NCBI GenBank assembly: GCA_017694275.1
Contig: JADINB010000126.1
Location: 1 to 22,325 of the forward strand
Source: Candidatus Egerieousia excrementavium
GTDB lineage: Bacteria; Bacteroidota; Bacteroidia; Bacteroidales; UBA932
Reading direction: 5' to 3'
Length of the DNA stretch: 22,325 nucleotides
This document shows positions 21,725 through 22,325 of this stretch, piece by piece. The translations under genes were made by a program, and so were the position numbers. Below the pieces are notes generated by a model. The model was not told the DNA's origin. It worked only from the letters and a program-made list of their open reading frames with translations, and searched no databases. Each line of letters starts with the position of its first letter. Within the stretch, counting starts at the first letter, position 1.

Positions 21725-22325
21725 TGAAGAGAGTATTGATTATCACATACTATTGGCCCCCATCCGGCGGTTCGGGAGTTCAGCGCTGGCTCAAATTTGC
21801 CAAGTATCTGCCCCAGCTCGGGTGGGAGCCGGTTATTTATACCCCTCTCAATCCCGAGCCGAACGCCATAGATGAAGCCTTGTGCCGGGAAATTCCCGAG
21901 GGGATGACAGTGCTCAAACGAAAAATATTTGAACCGTATTCGCTATACAAGTTCCTGAGCGGGAAGAAAAGGGGAGAGACAATAGAGGCCAACATCATTT
22001 CAAAGGAGAGCGGAGGTTCTGCAAGTGCAAGGCTGTTCGCCTTTATAAGGGGAAACTTTTTCATTCCGGACCCGCGCTGCTTCTGGATACGGCCCTCCGC
22101 GAGATTTTTGAAACGTTACCTGAGGAAGAACCCTGTAGATGCCATAATAAGTACGGGGCCTCCCCATTCGATGCACCTTATAGCTGCGCGATTGAGCAGG
22201 GCCGCAAAAATAAAATGGATAGCGGATTTCAGAGACCCGTGGACAAAGATTTTTTATTTCAAGCATCTGCCTCTCACAAATTTTGCAAAAAAAAGACATG
22301 GGAAATTGGAAAAGGAGGTTCTCGA
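21724..22325 (+). CDS. Family 4-like glycosyltransferase, N-terminal part (cut by window end)
   Basis: An open frame of 200 codons starts with GTG (MKRVLIITYYWPPSGGSGVQRWLK...) and runs off the window without a stop. The N-terminal Rossmann strand followed by the glycine-rich loop PPSGGSGVQR (12-21), then LKFAKYLPQLGWEPVIYTP, is typical of GT-B glycosyltransferases of the GT4 group. IISTGPPHSMHL (about 141-152) and WIADFRDPW (165-173) also recur in that group. The C-terminal nucleotide-sugar-binding half is outside the window. Such enzymes build surface polysaccharides or glycans; donor and acceptor are unknown. The GTG overlaps the TAG of the hydrolase gene by one base, so the two genes are translationally coupled and share a promoter. 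Confidence 0.85.
   Translation, partial: MKRVLIITYYWPPSGGSGVQRWLKFAKYLPQLGWEPVIYTPLNPEPNAIDEALCREIPEGMTVLKRKIFEPYSLYKFLSGKKRGETIEANIISKESGGSASARLFAFIRGNFFIPDPRCFWIRPSARFLKRYLRKNPVDAIISTGPPHSMHLIAARLSRAAKIKWIADFRDPWTKIFYFKHLPLTNFAKKRHGKLEKEVL

Noticed and set aside
1..22325. tRNA, rRNA, CRISPR array, riboswitch or phage genes.
   Set aside because: All gaps are short (at most 173 bases), and none holds a cloverleaf, regularly spaced repeats or a recognisable aptamer.

Overview
The window comes from a Bacteroidota (Bacteroidales-type) chromosome. The evidence is the gene families present: an ECF-sigma sensor/anti-sigma pair, the GTPase-motif-deficient EF-G paralogue, an S46 dipeptidyl peptidase, a DUF4249 lipoprotein, and Mrp with the lineage-typical ENMAWFTPEELPENRYYIFG stretch. 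The promoters also fit: many intergenic gaps carry the Bacteroides -7 element TAnnTTTG, and Shine-Dalgarno sequences are weak or absent. Genus cannot be resolved. Coding is very dense. The largest gap without a gene is 173 bases (4655-4827), and I see no rRNA, tRNA, CRISPR array or insertion sequence.

Layout. 1-1030: a membrane anti-sigma-like protein overlapped by a secreted Spy-like sensor; the sigma factor that normally precedes them would lie just left of the window. 1017-4654 (minus): an operon of EF-G2, LolD ATPase and tRNA1(Val) methyltransferase trmN6. 4828-6599: convergent, overlapping rnhB (+) and glycerate kinase (-). 6642-9814 (+): DPP7-type peptidase followed by Mrp Fe-S carrier. 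9915-13145 (minus): aspS, yqeY and a dihydroorotate-dehydrogenase-like flavoprotein. 13227-14502 (+): rsmA and a zinc-ribbon membrane protein. 14486-19065 (minus): an acetyltransferase, mutS and a MacB/FtsX-type permease. 19145-20440 (minus): an orphan DUF4249 lipoprotein, bracketed by a 42-base direct repeat. 20552-22325 (+): a beta-lactamase-fold lipoprotein and the start of a family 4 glycosyltransferase, cut off by the window end.

Most genes are housekeeping: translation (EF-G2, aspS, rsmA, trmN6, yqeY), genome maintenance (rnhB, mutS), envelope traffic (lolD, permease) and nutrient use (DPP7, glycerate kinase). The right-hand 3 kb is more accessory in character.

I found no clearly new multi-gene system. 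The observations best worth checking are the degenerate GTPase centre of EF-G2, the promoter-containing direct repeat around the DUF4249 gene, several TAnnTTTG elements only 4-7 bases before start codons (possible near-leaderless mRNAs), a 24-base interrupted palindrome before the DUF4249 gene, and three convergent gene pairs whose 3' ends overlap.
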